This document shows, piece after piece, positions 27,731 through 37,139 of a stretch of DNA of 64,000 nt. The notes under the pieces are model-generated. The model was given only the letters and a program-made list of their open reading frames with translations, was not told the DNA's origin and made no database searches. This stretch comes from Diplocloster agilis (GTDB taxonomy: Bacteria; Bacillota; Clostridia; Lachnospirales; Lachnospiraceae). The DNA is taken from the NCBI RefSeq assembly GCF_019042275.1, contig NZ_JAHQCW010000011.1:1-64000 (forward strand), in the 5' to 3' direction. Position numbers and translations under genes: made by a program. Within the stretch, counting starts at the first letter, position 1; the number at the start of each line of letters is the position of its first letter.

Positions 27731-28285
27731 CTATTTTTGGACAAATTCTTTTATCCCTTTCCACAACTTATCCTTTTCAGAAATAATCAATTCCATTGTA
27801 TCCTTAATAGGCCAATCAATTCCTATTTCTGGATCATTCCATGCCACTCCACCCTCATCGTTCGGATGATAGAAATCCGTACATTTATATGCAAATTCCG
27901 CTTCTTCTGATAATACAACAAAACCATGTGCAAAATTTTGAGGAATATAAAACTGCTTTTTGTTTTCTTCAGACAAATTTACTCCATACCACTCGCCAAA
28001 TGTTTTGGATCCTTTTCTTAAATCGACAGCTACATCAAAAACTTCGCCCTTAACTACTCTAACCAGTTTAGCTTGGGGAAAATTGATTTGGAAGTGAAGT
28101 CCTCTTAAAACTCCCTTTTTAGATTTGGATTGATTGTCCTGAACAAATATGTCCTTAATACCAACTTCTGCAAAATCGTTATAATTATAAGTCTCCATAA
28201 AATAGCCACGCGTATCATAAAAAACCTGCGGCTGAACAACTTTTAAACCTTCTATTTTACATTTCTCAACTATTAATTTTCCCAT
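27731..28285 (-). CDS. rfbC: dTDP-4-dehydrorhamnose 3,5-epimerase
   Basis: 184 residues, the usual length. RfbC cupin features: YDTRGYFMETYN, VQDNQSKSKKGVLRGLHFQ with the catalytic His, DVAVDLRKGSKTFG and IPQNFAHGFVVLSE. It converts dTDP-4-keto-6-deoxyglucose to the L-lyxo form for RfbD. AAGGAG lies 8 bases before ATG 28285. It follows rfbA by 19 bases. RfbD is about 23 kb away at 51078. Confidence 0.96.
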   Translation of the reverse strand: MGKLIVEKCKIEGLKVVQPQVFYDTRGYFMETYNYNDFAEVGIKDIFVQDNQSKSKKGVLRGLHFQINFPQAKLVRVVKGEVFDVAVDLRKGSKTFGEWYGVNLSEENKKQFYIPQNFAHGFVVLSEEAEFAYKCTDFYHPNDEGGVAWNDPEIGIDWPIKDTMELIISEKDKLWKGIKEFVQK

Positions 28286-28304
28286 CCCAAATTTCTCCTT
28301 TTAG

Positions 28305-29174
28305 TTATAAACCGTTTACAATATCTAATAGATATTGTCCATACGCAGTCTTTAAAAGAGGCTGAGCCAATCGATTTAGCTGCTCTTTTCCTATAAAACC
28401 TCTTCTATAGGCAATTTCTTCTATACAAGATATATATAACCCCTGTCTGTTTTGAAATGCTGCAACAAAATCTGATGCTTCTAATAAAGCATCATGATTT
28501 CCCGTATCTAACCAAGCAAATCCTCTTCCCAATGTCTCTACATGAAGTAAACCGCTTCGTAAATATTCATTATTAACACTTGTTATTTCAATTTCACCCC
28601 TTGCTGAAGGTTTAACATTTTTTGCAATCTCTATAACATTATTGTCATAAAAATACAATCCTGGTACTGCGTAATTGGATTTAGGCTTTTCTGGTTTTTC
28701 TTCTATAGATAATGCCTTTCCATTCTCATCGAACTCAACAACACCGTATTCTCTGGGATCCCTTACATAATATCCGAATATTGTTGCTCCCTCATCTCTA
28801 GCTGCTGCTTTTCGTAAAATTTGCGAAAAACTTTGGCCATAAAAAATATTATCCCCCAAAATTAATGCCACTTTATCATTACCAATAAACTTTTCTCCTA
28901 CTAAAAATGCATCAGCCAAACCACGTGGAATTTCCTGTACTGCGTATTCAATATTTAACCCAAGTTGAGCCCCATCTCCTAATAATTCAATAAAAACCGG
29001 TAAATCACGTGGTGTAGAAATTATCAAAATATCACGTATATCTGATAACATTAAAATTGATAAAGGATAATATATCATCGGCTTATCATATACTGGCATA
29101 ATTTGTTTAGATATTGCTTTTGTAAGGGGATATAACCTCGTTCCGGAACCGCCTGCTAAAATTATACCTTTCAT
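28305..29174 (-). CDS. rfbA: Glucose-1-phosphate thymidylyltransferase
   Basis: 289 residues from ATG 29174 ([18 protein letters not shown]), with GGAGG 8-9 bases upstream; nine extra upstream codons in the open frame have no support. Further motifs are [32 protein letters not shown] and [16 protein letters not shown]. Makes dTDP-glucose, the first step for rhamnose and for both amino-sugar branches found here. An 11-bp hairpin lies between it and rfbB. Confidence 0.97.
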   Translation of the reverse strand: MKGIILAGGSGTRLYPLTKAISKQIMPVYDKPMIYYPLSILMLSDIRDILIISTPRDLPVFIELLGDGAQLGLNIEYAVQEIPRGLADAFLVGEKFIGNDKVALILGDNIFYGQSFSQILRKAAARDEGATIFGYYVRDPREYGVVEFDENGKALSIEEKPEKPKSNYAVPGLYFYDNNVIEIAKNVKPSARGEIEITSVNNEYLRSGLLHVETLGRGFAWLDTGNHDALLEASDFVAAFQNRQGLYISCIEEIAYRRGFIGKEQLNRLAQPLLKTAYGQYLLDIVNGL

Positions 29175-29205
29175 TAAAAATCCTCCTTCTCTATTACACA
29201 CAGAC

Positions 29206-29232
29206 CAGCAGTATCCTAAAGGGATACTGCTG
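29206..29232 (-). other. Intercistronic hairpin between rfbB and rfbA
   Basis: CAGCAGTATCC pairs perfectly with GGATACTGCTG around a 5-base loop. No T run follows on the minus strand (GGTCTGTG), so it is not a standard terminator. It more likely stabilises the rfbB mRNA end or sets relative expression. Confidence 0.6.
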
Positions 29233-29243
29233 TATCAATTGTT

Positions 29244-30320
29244 TTACTTATACATTTCTTTATAGTACTTTTGGTAATCACCGCTTGTCACATTTGCCAT
29301 CCAAGCTTCATTTTCCAGATACCACTTAATGGTTTTCTTAATACCATCTTTAAACATAGTCTCTGGGAACCATCCAATGTCTTTTTTTATCTTATCTGGC
29401 GCTATCGCATATCTTCTGTCATGACCTTTTCTGTCTTCGACATATGTGATAAGATTTTTACTAACTAAATTCTTTCTAGGATCATTCTCAGGCAATATTT
29501 CTGCTAATGTATCAATGATAATATTAATAATATCTATATTACACTTTTCATTATGTCCACCAATATTATAAGTCTCACCAATTTTACCTAATTCCTGCAC
29601 CATATCAATAGCTTTTGCATGATCTTCTACATATAACCAATCCCTAATGTTTTTACCATCACCGTATACGGGCAATTTTTCACCATGAAGGGCGTTATTT
29701 ATCATCAGGGGAATAAGTTTCTCAGGAAATTGATAGGGCCCATAATTGTTACTACAGTTAGTAATATTTGCCGGAAATCCATATGTGTCTATATAAGATT
29801 TTACTAAAAAGTCTGAACTTGCTTTACTCGCTGAATATGGGCTATGCGGATCATATGGAGTATTCTCATAGAAATAAGAGCCGTCATCTTCTAAAGAACC
29901 ATACACTTCATCTGTGGAAACATGCAGAAATTTCTTACCCTCAACATATGAACCATCAACATTTTCCCAAGCATCTTTCGCTGCATTTAACATTACTAGT
30001 GTCCCTAAAACATTCGTTTTAACAAATACATCTGGATTCTTTATACTTCTATCCACATGGCTTTCAGCTGCAAAGTGAACCACTCTATCAATATCGTATT
30101 CTTCGAAAATATTGCTAATTGTCTCGCTATCACAGATGTCAGCTTTTATAAATACATAATTATTTCTGGCTTCGAATTCTTTTAAGTTTTCAAGGTTTCC
30201 TGCGTATGTCAGTTTATCAACGTTTATTATTTTTATATCTTCATGATACTTTTTGAACATATAGTGGATATAATTCGATCCAATAAATCCAGCCCCACCT
30301 GTTACTAAATAAGTTCTCAT
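29244..30320 (-). CDS. rfbB: dTDP-glucose 4,6-dehydratase
   Basis: 358 residues from ATG 30320 (MRTYLVTGGAGFIGSNYIHY), with GGAGG 8-9 bases upstream. Extended-SDR features: Rossmann TGGAGFIGS, FAAESHVDRSI, the STDEVYG catalytic segment and YSASKASSD with Tyr and Lys. Makes dTDP-4-keto-6-deoxyglucose, the branch point used by RfbC/RfbD, the WecE-type enzyme (37140) and FdtA/FdtB (47717-49238). Its own promoter lies just upstream at 30359-30387. Confidence 0.97.
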   Translation of the reverse strand: MRTYLVTGGAGFIGSNYIHYMFKKYHEDIKIINVDKLTYAGNLENLKEFEARNNYVFIKADICDSETISNIFEEYDIDRVVHFAAESHVDRSIKNPDVFVKTNVLGTLVMLNAAKDAWENVDGSYVEGKKFLHVSTDEVYGSLEDDGSYFYENTPYDPHSPYSASKASSDFLVKSYIDTYGFPANITNCSNNYGPYQFPEKLIPLMINNALHGEKLPVYGDGKNIRDWLYVEDHAKAIDMVQELGKIGETYNIGGHNEKCNIDIINIIIDTLAEILPENDPRKNLVSKNLITYVEDRKGHDRRYAIAPDKIKKDIGWFPETMFKDGIKKTIKWYLENEAWMANVTSGDYQKYYKEMYK

Positions 30321-30717
30321 ATTTTTTCCTCCAAAATTAAATATACACAATTTGCTTTATTATAACATCAGAATATCTAAATAACAATACCAATAAATAT
30401 TTTTAACAAGCCTGTTAAAAACTTGTAACAGTAAACTATGATTAAATAGACACCGCTTATTAACAAGGACAACGAGGACTTTTTTTCACAGCAACGACAT
30501 TTCATGCTCTACTGAACCGTTTCTGTATTAGGTCCTATATCACCTCCTTTGACACTGTATTATGGACAAAACACATGTTAAAGCTGCTTTGATGGAATTA
30601 TTTCTTCCTACAATTTTGTGCAAAAACTCTTAGCTATTACCATAGAGCCCATAATAATCCTCCTTAATCAAGCGAAATCATCAAAATAAATCCAATGGCT
30701 CATCTATAACAGAAAAA
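30321..30717. other. 397-base intergenic region with inverted repeat
   Basis: No gene seen. It holds the rfbB promoter and, at 30400-30421, an inverted repeat with a 9-bp AT-rich stem (TTTTTAACA/TGTTAAAAA) and 4-base loop. That repeat sits just upstream of the -35 box, so it could be an operator or a weak terminator for the DUF2142 transcript. The rest is featureless. Confidence 0.55.
30359..30387 (-). promoter_or_regulatory. Sigma-A type promoter for rfbB and downstream genes
   Basis: Minus strand TTGTTA (30382-30387), exactly 17 bases, then a perfect TATAAT (30359-30364). It would give a leader of about 30 bases before the rfbB ATG and should drive rfbB-rfbA-rfbC, the methyltransferase, the ABC exporter and the genes on to the terminator at 15891-15925. 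Confidence 0.75.
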
Positions 30718-32031
30718 TTAATAATATATTGGAATAACCACAAAAAATAAACTGTATAATGACAAGCTAAATAAACAAAAATATAAACTATATAGAGTAA
30801 GTATTTTAAATCTTCCCCTCAATTTATTAAAGATATTATCTAATCCTAAAGTTATTAAGTAACATAACGGTATAAGCATTGGAAAACAATAGCGTCCTTG
30901 TGGTTGCATATCACTTGTAAAAGAATAATAAATACTTATACCAATAGTAATTATACACATAGTAATCATACACAAATATAAAAGATAAAACTTTTTGTTT
31001 CTAGTTCTATTTTTAATAAAGGTACCAAATAAACCGGATAAAAATATTGTATAATAAATATAATAAATTTTATCATTTAAAAAAATTGTCATTCTTCCAA
31101 AAACACCAAAAAAACTTCTGCATGTAAGCTTTATCCAGTTTAAATCTATTAACATATATTTTAAAGTATATCCCAATTTTAATGGTGTCATTCTATTAGA
31201 AGGTTTTAAACTTTCAACTGCAAACATTTCAGCATAATATCTAGCTGTACTTCTTCCTAATATGTCTCCATCATATATTATATAATTCCTTATAAACCAC
31301 CAACCAGCTATCAAAAATGATACAGCAAAAACAAATAAAAACCTCATTAGAATGAATCTAAATTTATTTTTAATATCTTTATTTAATAATACATTTAAAA
31401 TACAATAAATTATAATAACAAGGATTATACCATAAGTATTATAGTAAGTTAGAAGGCATATCCCAATACCTGCTCCTAAAAATGCACAAGATCTAAAATC
31501 CCACACTCTTTCAGTCCCTAAAATTAGACCATATATTAACCAGGCTACCGCAAAAACTGCTATTGCATCACAATTTACATAAGACGATATAAAAGCAAAC
31601 TGAGGTAACAATGTCACAAAAAAAACAAATAACCATTTTAATTTTTTAGTTAATAATTTGTTTCCAATTTTCAAGCAAAAAAATGCCGTGCCGGTCGAAA
31701 AAAGGCAGCTTGCTATTCTTGCTGCTATTATTAGATATTGATTCTCGTTGGTAAAAAAACTCGTTATCTTCATAAGAACAGCACTAATCATATAACTCAA
31801 TATTGGAGAAAATGCATATGATGTTCCCCATATCTCATTTCTTATTCTGGGATCTTCTCCATGAGGTATGAATCCATATTTACATAAAAATTTTGGTATA
31901 TCATATCTCATGAGTTCATCTGGGCCTTCACCAAATGGTATTACTAATGCCCATAATAAATAAAATACAAAAATCAAAATCAAAAAAATTAATTCCGTTT
32001 TTTTACTATCCCATTTATAATTGTGGCTCAT
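30718..32031 (-). CDS. DUF2142 family multi-spanning membrane protein, GT-C-like
   Basis: 437 residues with about ten membrane helices. The first loop carries EGPDELMRYDIPKF and GEDPRIRNEIWGTSYAFSP, matching the DUF2142 protein at 41708 (DGPDELMRYDIVNY, GDDPSIINPIWGFSYAFQP). Acidic residues in the first extracytoplasmic loop are typical of GT-C enzymes using polyprenyl-phosphate sugars. The GtrB-like gene at 32818 could supply the lipid-linked sugar. Starts 17 bases inside the upstream gene, with AAGGA upstream of ATG 32031. Confidence 0.8.
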   Translation of the reverse strand: MSHNYKWDSKKTELIFLILIFVFYLLWALVIPFGEGPDELMRYDIPKFLCKYGFIPHGEDPRIRNEIWGTSYAFSPILSYMISAVLMKITSFFTNENQYLIIAARIASCLFSTGTAFFCLKIGNKLLTKKLKWLFVFFVTLLPQFAFISSYVNCDAIAVFAVAWLIYGLILGTERVWDFRSCAFLGAGIGICLLTYYNTYGIILVIIIYCILNVLLNKDIKNKFRFILMRFLFVFAVSFLIAGWWFIRNYIIYDGDILGRSTARYYAEMFAVESLKPSNRMTPLKLGYTLKYMLIDLNWIKLTCRSFFGVFGRMTIFLNDKIYYIYYTIFLSGLFGTFIKNRTRNKKFYLLYLCMITMCIITIGISIYYSFTSDMQPQGRYCFPMLIPLCYLITLGLDNIFNKLRGRFKILTLYSLYFCLFSLSLYSLFFVVIPIYY

Positions 32032-32785
32032 ATTTATTATTCCTTACTGGAAACTTAATTAAAAAAAACATTATTAGCATTTCTAACATAATCCCAATCA
32101 CCTTAACTACTATTGGTATTGTAAAATTAATATAGAAATTATTAAAAACAAATTCTAAAATTAAAATAATTAAAAATTTAATCCAAATTACTTTGTAATT
32201 ATTTGTACTTACCAATTTATAAAACATACCAAAAACTAAAAACGTTGAAATTAAATATATTATGGCAAAACTTAAAATATTATGATAAGGGTAATAATTT
32301 AAAATTATATTTTCAATACATAAATAAGGTGGATCTAAAGTAACTTGACTCCATTGTCTAACATCATAATCAATTCTTAATCTTTCAATTTTTTCTCTAC
32401 ATATTCTTATTTCAATCGGTTTACGATTATAATTAATACTCTTAATAATTTTTTCTTCTTCATTAAAACCTTTACCTGTGTCAATATATATTGTCAAAAC
32501 ACCAAGATTAGTTTTCCCGGTAATATTCAATTTAATAAAATTAACTTTTTTAGGTACACAATCTAATATAATATAAGGATCTTTCCCTTTAGCTTCTAAT
32601 AAGCACTTATTAAAAAACTTAAAATCATTTGATTGCAAGTTATTTATATCATCTATTTGAACAATTGGATATTCTTCGGGAAAAACTAACTGTAAAATTG
32701 GTTCTCGCATTATGTTGATACAATAAAAGGTATTAATAACTAAAAAAATTAAAAATAATATTCTAAATAATTTCTTATTATTCAT
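32015..32785 (-). CDS. Membrane protein of unknown function
   Basis: 256 residues, extremely AT-rich. One N-terminal helix (FRILFLIFLVINTFYCINI), an extracytoplasmic beta-rich domain at about 35-160 (FIKLNITGKTNLGVLTIYID), then about three to four C-terminal helices. I do not recognise a family. The layout resembles the N-terminal part of the large GT-C-like protein at 44350, which also has a helix, beta domain and helices. It overlaps the DUF2142 gene by 17 bases, so the two probably act together. Confidence 0.7.
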   Translation of the reverse strand: MNNKKLFRILFLIFLVINTFYCINIMREPILQLVFPEEYPIVQIDDINNLQSNDFKFFNKCLLEAKGKDPYIILDCVPKKVNFIKLNITGKTNLGVLTIYIDTGKGFNEEEKIIKSINYNRKPIEIRICREKIERLRIDYDVRQWSQVTLDPPYLCIENIILNYYPYHNILSFAIIYLISTFLVFGMFYKLVSTNNYKVIWIKFLIILILEFVFNNFYINFTIPIVVKVIGIMLEMLIMFFLIKFPVRNNKYEPQL

Positions 32786-32817
32786 ATTTAACCTATATCT
32801 TTTTAGACAAAATCAAT

Positions 32818-33768
32818 TTATTTGAAATCATCATTGTCGTCTAAATTTAAAGTTTCCTTTATCACATATTGAGGTGAGGAATTTAAACATATATAAATCC
32901 TACCAATATATTCACCAATCAATCCAAGCATAATCATAATAATACCACCCATTAGCAATAAAATCGCAACTATAGAACTGTAACCGGCTAATATAGAAGG
33001 ATTTATGAATTTACGTATTATTATAAATAATCCAAAGAAAAATCCTACTGTAGAGCATATAAATCCACATACAGAAGCTATCCTTAATGGTTTTACTGAA
33101 AATGCCGTAAAACCATTAAGCCATACACTAATCAGCTTTCGCATTGTATATGTCGAATTTCCCTCTAACCGATTCCTTTCTTCCATCTGAACATTTACAA
33201 TTCTACTTGTAGTTCTGAGTAATAAACCACTAAAATAAGGATATGGATTATTATATTTAATTATTTCATCAACAACAAATCTCTTTATTGCTATAAAGTT
33301 TGAAATTTGTAAATTTGAAGGTTTTCCTATAAGAATTTGGGACATAATAGCGTTTAATTTACTACCAAAATTTTTAAATCTACTTTGTTTCTTTTTTGGA
33401 TATTTTGCTATAGATACATCTGCTGAATCTTCTAAAGGAGAAATAAGCATTTCCAACTTATCTACCGGGCATTGACCATCGTCATCCATTGTAACGATTA
33501 TTTCACCATTTACTTTTGACAAACCAGCCATTATAGCTGGAGTTCTATTCATGTTTTTAGCTAAAGCTATGGGCTTTATTCTATTATTATCAGTAGCATA
33601 GGTTTTCAATACTTTCCAAACATTATCTGGCGAGTCATCGTTGACCGGAATAATCTCATAATCCCACCCCTTTTTATTACAGCTATCAACAATTTCATCT
33701 AACACCACACCAATCGTCTTTTCACTTTTAAAACATGGAATAACAAAGCTTATCTTCTTATCTATCAC
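32818..33768 (-). CDS. GtrB/ArnC-like polyprenyl-phosphate glycosyltransferase
   Basis: 316 residues. GT2 domain with ISFVIPCFKSEKTIG, NDDSPDNVW, KNMNRTPAIMAGL and the DxD site TMDDDGQCP near 95, then two C-terminal membrane helices (about 230-300), the DPM1/ArnC/GtrB layout. It should load a sugar onto undecaprenyl phosphate at the cytoplasmic face for use by a GT-C enzyme such as the adjacent DUF2142 protein. The start is GTG 33768 with AGGGG 7 bases upstream. Confidence 0.88.
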   Translation of the reverse strand: MIDKKISFVIPCFKSEKTIGVVLDEIVDSCNKKGWDYEIIPVNDDSPDNVWKVLKTYATDNNRIKPIALAKNMNRTPAIMAGLSKVNGEIIVTMDDDGQCPVDKLEMLISPLEDSADVSIAKYPKKKQSRFKNFGSKLNAIMSQILIGKPSNLQISNFIAIKRFVVDEIIKYNNPYPYFSGLLLRTTSRIVNVQMEERNRLEGNSTYTMRKLISVWLNGFTAFSVKPLRIASVCGFICSTVGFFFGLFIIIRKFINPSILAGYSSIVAILLLMGGIIMIMLGLIGEYIGRIYICLNSSPQYVIKETLNLDDNDDFK

Positions 33769-33780
33769 AGTTTTCCCCTC

Positions 33781-34776
33781 TTAAAAGAACCCTTCAAATC
33801 TATTTGATTCCATTTCTTTCTTATAATCTTGTAAGTAATTAATATAATTATATTTGGGCTCGTATCCCAAAACTTCTTTTGTTTTTGAAATATCCATTAG
33901 ATAATTAATACAGTCTCTCTTTTCTGGACAATATATAATTTCTGATTGTTTATTATCACAAAACACCGATATGATGCCTGTAATTTGTTCAACCATATTG
34001 GTTAATTTTCCAGACCCAACATTAAAAATCCCTCCTTCGACATCCGTTAGTAAAGCTCTATATAAAATTTGAGCGAAATCTTTGACATATACAACATCAC
34101 GCCCTTTTTTAGGGTCCCCCCATAGCTCTATAGGTTCACCAGCTATTGCTCTATCTATCATATATCTATACGAAATTGGCAGACGTTTACCATTCACATA
34201 ATAATATTTTTCTGGCGAATAAGAATATATATTTGGTAAGCGAAAAATAAAGTTTTTAATTCCAAAAGATTGATGATAATGCTCTATAAGCTCTACTGCT
34301 GTGCATTTAGATATGGCGTATATAGTATGATCACCCGTGTATTTGTATTTTACTGGCATATCCGCCTCAAAAAAATCATTCCCCGTTAAGTAACCATAAT
34401 AATCCGAGACAGATTTTGTAAACAATATTCGATCTGCATTGACTTTTTTACAATATTCCAAAACATTTAATGTCCCTAAAATATTTGTAAAAATATATTT
34501 TTCAGGTTCGTACCCTTTCATTCTCGCAGGTAACAGCGCCGCCAAATGTACTATTGCATATACATTACCTGTTGGCAACTTATCAAAATCTTCTGCTTTT
34601 TCAATATCAACGGAATAGTAACTTAGATTATACCTCTTAAAATAATCTGTTTTTCTTCTTCCGATGGGTATAACTTCATACTCATTCTCATCTAAAAAAT
34701 TGTTGAAATACTCAGTTACATATATCCCAGTATCACCTGTTGCCCCAAAAATAAGAATTCTTTTTTTACTATTCAT
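33781..34776 (-). CDS. NAD-dependent sugar epimerase/dehydratase (extended SDR)
   Basis: 331 residues. Rossmann start ILIFGATGDTGIYVTEYF, HLAALLPARM, FTKSVSDYYG and the catalytic YAISKCTAVEL. Close in style to UDP-hexose 4-epimerases and 4-ketoreductases, but the substrate cannot be assigned. Between the GtrB-like and ATP-grasp genes and near the WecE-type aminotransferase, it may make or reduce a rare sugar in the same branch. GAGGGG precedes ATG 34776. Confidence 0.83.
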   Translation of the reverse strand: MNSKKRILIFGATGDTGIYVTEYFNNFLDENEYEVIPIGRRKTDYFKRYNLSYYSVDIEKAEDFDKLPTGNVYAIVHLAALLPARMKGYEPEKYIFTNILGTLNVLEYCKKVNADRILFTKSVSDYYGYLTGNDFFEADMPVKYKYTGDHTIYAISKCTAVELIEHYHQSFGIKNFIFRLPNIYSYSPEKYYYVNGKRLPISYRYMIDRAIAGEPIELWGDPKKGRDVVYVKDFAQILYRALLTDVEGGIFNVGSGKLTNMVEQITGIISVFCDNKQSEIIYCPEKRDCINYLMDISKTKEVLGYEPKYNYINYLQDYKKEMESNRFEGFF

Positions 34777-34801
34777 GTTAAACCCCTCTTCTTTATAAGA
34801 T

Positions 34802-35935
34802 TTAAAATATATTCATTACATCACTTAAATTATTACCATGCACTATAAAATAACCTAATCTACTAGAGCTATCAACTACTTTATCATAAATTTTTAATGG
34901 ACTTTCATAAAAAATCATGTCTTGGTATTTATTTTTAAATGAATTAAAAGCAATAATATCAGCCATATTCATAAAAAATTTAATACCTGCAAAGCCTAAT
35001 TGTTGTCTTTTGATCACTGGTTCAATACCACATGCCACATTTATTACTAATTCCAAAAAATTATTTCCTGTTGATAATTTAACTAAATCAGATCCTATAC
35101 AATCGCCACCCATTCTTGCCCCAATTTCTATGATTCTTATATTCCCTTGTGGAGTTATTTTAAATTCGCTATGAGATGCGCCATATTTTATTTTTAACGC
35201 ATCTAAAGCAGCATAAATTTGAACCGTTATCTTTTCTATTAGCTTATAACTTAGAGAAGCAGGTTGAATATGCCCAACCTCAATATAATTTGGTTCTCCT
35301 GTGGTGAATTTTTTAGTAAAAGCCAACACACTATGTTTACCATTAAATGAAATACATTCACAACTATATTCTTCTCCATCAATATATTCTTCGACTATTG
35401 CTGCATTTTCGAATGATTGATTAATTGCATTATTCACAGCAATTGGAATATCAATAATATCATCAACCCTCGTAATAGCCCTACTACCTGATCGATCAGT
35501 AGGCTTGATTATCAAAGGTAATTGTAAGCCCCGTATATCTCTTTTAAGATCTATATCTTTGGAATTTATGCATACAAAATTCGGAGTTGGAATACCCGCA
35601 TTCAAAAATGCTTGTCTCATTAAATATTTATTTGTTGATAATTGATCACATTCTTCTGAATTAGCTATTAAGCCTAAATGCCTTGCTAGATAATTAGCTG
35701 TTAAACTGGCCAAATCTGATGCAATTGCAACTACAGCAACAGGATTAATTTTTTTACTTATTTCCAATATTTTCTCTTTCTCAACTATACTAATTGGATA
35801 AAAAAAATCAGCAGTATATTCACCGACATCTCCGCATTTCCAAGCAAATACATGAGTTTCATATCCCAATCTTTTCGCTTCTAAAATAAGCCTATTCTGA
35901 AAACTATTGGCACCTATAATAACTATTTTTTTCAC
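34802..35935 (-). CDS. ATP-grasp family ligase
   Basis: 377 residues. N-terminal pre-ATP-grasp Rossmann-like domain (KKIVIIGANSFQNRLILEA), then the ATP-grasp fold with LPLIIKPTDRSGSRAITRV, EEYIDGEEYSCECIS and metal-binding IEIGARMGGDCIG. Enzymes of this group join a carboxylate to an amine using ATP. Next to an amino-sugar aminotransferase, it could attach an amino acid or other acid to a 4-amino sugar; that is inference. GTG start at 35935 with GGAGG upstream, overlapping the flippase stop by 4 bases. Confidence 0.85.
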   Translation of the reverse strand: MKKIVIIGANSFQNRLILEAKRLGYETHVFAWKCGDVGEYTADFFYPISIVEKEKILEISKKINPVAVVAIASDLASLTANYLARHLGLIANSEECDQLSTNKYLMRQAFLNAGIPTPNFVCINSKDIDLKRDIRGLQLPLIIKPTDRSGSRAITRVDDIIDIPIAVNNAINQSFENAAIVEEYIDGEEYSCECISFNGKHSVLAFTKKFTTGEPNYIEVGHIQPASLSYKLIEKITVQIYAALDALKIKYGASHSEFKITPQGNIRIIEIGARMGGDCIGSDLVKLSTGNNFLELVINVACGIEPVIKRQQLGFAGIKFFMNMADIIAFNSFKNKYQDMIFYESPLKIYDKVVDSSSRLGYFIVHGNNLSDVMNIF

Positions 35936-37131
35936 CTTATTTTCCTCCCAGCGAATTTATATCCAACAACGAACGCAAGTATGAAATATATCAAATTAGA
36001 TATTACTGCAGAACAAACATAACCATAAAGTCCAAAATTGATTGATAAAAATATAGAACTGGCTAAATAAAAAAATGCATATATTCCTTGTACCCAAAAT
36101 TGCCATTTAGTACTACAAATCGTAAGAACAACAACTAATAGTATATTTGTTATAAAATATAATATTTGAGCTAAATTTACCAATAAATTAAATTGTAAAA
36201 CATTAGTATAAAGATTAGGATAAAGAATTTTTATATATATAGGTGTAATCCCAGAACATATTATCCAAAAAAGCCCGCCCAAACTAACCATTAAAAAGAT
36301 ACATTTTAAGAATATATTTTTGGTTATTTGACGTTTGTCCTTGGTTAAATATCCAATAACTATACTATTTATAGGCCCACTTATAATAGCTATTGTCTTT
36401 CCCAGTAATGATAACACATAATATTGGGAAACCGCTTCACTATTCACACATTTTAGTAATACAAACCTATCTAAGTTACACATAAAATAAGTTAACAAAT
36501 ATGATGCAGCAAGTAAAGTAGAAGATTTGAATATTTCTTTGAAATATATCGATGTTTTCTTATTTGAAAGATTGAAAACCCTACCTGTTATTTTTATATA
36601 AAACAGTGCTGCCGCCTCTCCCAATATAAATATAAACTGCCAGTATCTCGTTACATACCAAATACCTAAGCCACCCAAATAGCCAATAGATATAATCAAA
36701 TAAAAATTCATTTGCCTTTTATAATTAAGGCTTAGTCTGTATTCAACAGATGAATAATTTCTAACTAAAGCCAATATAATAACTATTGAAAAAAGAACCA
36801 AATCAACCACTGAAAAATTATTGTTAAAAATGCTTAACAATAAGACAATCACAACAGAAGCCAATGAGAAATATGACAAAATTTTAACGTAATCATAATT
36901 TTCTGTTCTTTCCCTATTTGGTGTTACCAGGCGCGTATTGTTTAATGCCAATCCAAATGCTGGTGATAATATATTCATTACACCAATAAAATACAAAATA
37001 TTACCAAAACTTGCTTCACCAACTCTACCATTAATTATGGGATATACTATCAGTTGTAAAACAAGATTCATTATTCCTACAGCTATAATACAGTAGGCTA
37101 AATCAAGTGCTATATTTTTCTTTTTTATCAT
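35932..37131 (-). CDS. Wzx-like oligosaccharide flippase
   Basis: 399 residues with about 11-12 membrane helices spread evenly and few charged residues, as in the polysaccharide-transport (MVF/MATE-like) family; the N-terminal segment GEASFGNILYFIGVMNILSP is typical. It would flip a lipid-linked repeat unit, so it is an alternative to the ABC exporter at 23622-26227. Short for a flippase (usually 420-500). AGGTAGAG precedes ATG 37131, 8 bases after the aminotransferase. Confidence 0.8.
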   Translation of the reverse strand: MIKKKNIALDLAYCIIAVGIMNLVLQLIVYPIINGRVGEASFGNILYFIGVMNILSPAFGLALNNTRLVTPNRERTENYDYVKILSYFSLASVVIVLLLSIFNNNFSVVDLVLFSIVIILALVRNYSSVEYRLSLNYKRQMNFYLIISIGYLGGLGIWYVTRYWQFIFILGEAAALFYIKITGRVFNLSNKKTSIYFKEIFKSSTLLAASYLLTYFMCNLDRFVLLKCVNSEAVSQYYVLSLLGKTIAIISGPINSIVIGYLTKDKRQITKNIFLKCIFLMVSLGGLFWIICSGITPIYIKILYPNLYTNVLQFNLLVNLAQILYFITNILLVVVLTICSTKWQFWVQGIYAFFYLASSIFLSINFGLYGYVCSAVISNLIYFILAFVVGYKFAGRKIR

Positions 37132-37139
37132 TTCTCTAC

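Noticed and set aside
29206-29232. Terminator between rfbB and rfbA
   Set aside because: Perfect stem, but no T run follows on the transcribed strand and rfbA/rfbC need the same transcript.
30400-30421. Intrinsic terminator before rfbB
   Set aside because: The stem is entirely AT-rich apart from one C-G pair and would be weak; an operator or chance repeat is as likely.
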